Positions 63,266 to 64,000 of a stretch of 64,000 nucleotides of DNA are shown here, piece by piece. The notes under the pieces were generated by a model, which saw nothing but the letters and a program-made list of their open reading frames with translations, did no database searches and was not told the DNA's origin. This DNA comes from Brucella oryzae (GTDB lineage Bacteria > Pseudomonadota > Alphaproteobacteria > Rhizobiales > Rhizobiaceae): positions 904,501-968,500 of the forward strand of contig JAAVLL010000001.1 of NCBI GenBank assembly GCA_012103035.1, read 5' to 3'. Within the stretch, counting starts at the first letter, position 1. Every line of letters starts with the position of its first letter. The position numbers and the translations under genes are program-made.

Positions 63266-64000
63266 TCAAAAATAGTTTTGAAGAAGCCTCTCGAATTGTC
63301 CCTGCAGCCGATCCAAATCGAGTGTTTCGATACGCTGGCAGAATGGTATCTGATTGAATTCCGCCATCAGATAATCGTTCTTGTCATTGTAGCCTATTGA
63401 GATAAGGGGCTTTCCCATTTTCAAAGCGCAGACAATATTATGGTAACGCGACGCGACAACCATGTCGGTTTGCTCAATCTGCTGCATCAGTTGATGCAGA
63501 TCAGTTGTCTCTTCGAAAATGACCGCGCCTTTATCGGTGTCATCCTTACTCATCGAGCCACGGACTTTCTGGGCCATTTCTGAGACGGCTACTTGATCGC
63601 CAATATCACCAGTCAGAAGACGCACTCGAAATCCCCGATCAATCAGATAAATGATGAACCGAGACAGCTTTTCTTGATAAGTTTTATAGATTAGCTCTGC
63701 GTTTGGGTCGTTTTTGTCCAGCCTCGATAGTTCATTACGCCTACGCCTACCGTCTTATGCGCTGTGCTGTCGATCTGATGCATCGGTGGACGCGGCAAGT
63801 TAAATGCAATGTCCGGAAAGACAAAATCGCCCTTTACTTCAACGCCGATTGATCCGAGAAAATTCTTCGTAAATTCATCGCGATAGCTTCGATAGGAAGC
63901 CCCTTTCAACGCTGATCTGGCAAACCGTCGGCTGAAAGGATGATGTAGCGGGCCAGCACCGATGCTTACGAATGCGATTTTAACGCGAAGTAGCCGTGCA
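63266..64000 (-). CDS. Polysaccharide pyruvyl transferase family protein, partial, frameshifted
   Basis: The gene enters from the right edge. The C-terminal part has the family signature VVASRYHNIVCALKMGKPLISIGYNDKNDYLM. Further upstream RLLTGDIGDQVAVSEMAQKVRG is visible, and before that a frame with FVSIGAGPLHHPFSRRFARSALKGASYRSYRDEFTKNFLGSIGVEVKGDFVFPDIAFNLPR. A break lies near 63690 and the start is outside the window. Such enzymes add pyruvate ketals to exopolysaccharides, or are pyruvyl transferase-like glycan enzymes. This is unrelated to the metal genes and may mark a different locus. Confidence 0.8.

Larger units (their letters stand above)
43320..64000. mobile_element. Genomic island integrated in thyA, right end not seen
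   Basis: At 43319/43320 the host thyA is interrupted. To the right lie a second thymidylate synthase, a set of integrase-like genes, unknown cargo, a regulator, and chromate and nickel/cobalt resistance genes. The genes that usually follow thyA in Brucella (folA, hflK/hflC) are absent. The first 11 kb look AT-richer than the chromosome to the left and carry few recognisable families. The missing thyA 3' part is not visible up to 64000 on either strand, so the right end probably lies outside the window. It is also possible that the metal genes belong to a second, nested or adjacent element. Confidence 0.65.

Overview
The window is alphaproteobacterial and fits the Brucella/Ochrobactrum group. 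The evidence is a Brucella-like division and cell-wall (dcw) cluster, Brucella-type ThyA, LpxC, SspB, CreA and UPF0303 proteins, and a circularly permuted two-piece tmRNA gene. Most conserved genes are split between frames. In nearly every case one missing base in a short homopolymer restores the expected protein, including in essential genes. I therefore read the breaks as sequence or assembly errors and annotate whole genes across them.

Layout. 1-13.1 kb: dcw cluster on + (murF end, mraY, murD, ftsW, murG, murC, murB, terminator, ddl, ftsQ, ftsA, ftsZ, terminator). 13.2-22.2 kb: a methyltransferase, lpxC, bamD, recN, ligA, a TIGR02453/DUF2461 gene and azlC/azlD. 22.2-25.7 kb on -: aminopeptidase P, prmA and a Sco-type protein. 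26-28.3 kb on +: a Stealth sugar-phosphotransferase, a hexapeptide acyltransferase and CreA. 28.3-32 kb on -: a UvrD-type helicase and a kinase-like protein. 32.1-38.1 kb on +: UPF0303, an FAD-linked oxidase and a large AsmA protein. 38-41.8 kb: small - strand genes including sspB, then a divergent tetR/MFS pair. 41.8-42.2 kb: tmRNA (ssrA) on -. 42.4-43.3 kb: a DUF2853 gene and the host thyA, which is cut off in its last third.

From about 43.32 kb the sequence changes to a genomic island inserted in thyA. The island begins with its own phage-like but catalytically complete thymidylate synthase. Four co-directional genes follow: two clear tyrosine recombinases, one large degenerate integrase-like protein and one small coiled-coil protein. 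Cargo comes next: a metallophosphoesterase, a DUF6634-like protein, two unknown genes, and an XRE regulator preceded by repeats spaced 21 bp apart. The last block is metal resistance: chromate genes (rhodanese-ChrB fusion and ChrA), then a nickel/cobalt divergon. Its - arm is rcnR, rcnA, a His-tailed MFS exporter, a YqaA/DedA protein and a NicO permease. Its + arm is a His-rich exported protein, a HupE/UreJ-like protein and a membrane-anchored protein. A terminator follows, and a polysaccharide pyruvyl transferase gene runs off the right edge. The missing 3' part of host thyA is not visible before 64 kb, so the right end of the island is probably outside the window.

The main biological idea is that the element disrupts an essential nucleotide gene and supplies a replacement, so that losing or imprecisely excising the element would be costly to the host. 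All functional calls are from motifs and synteny read by eye; no database search was run.
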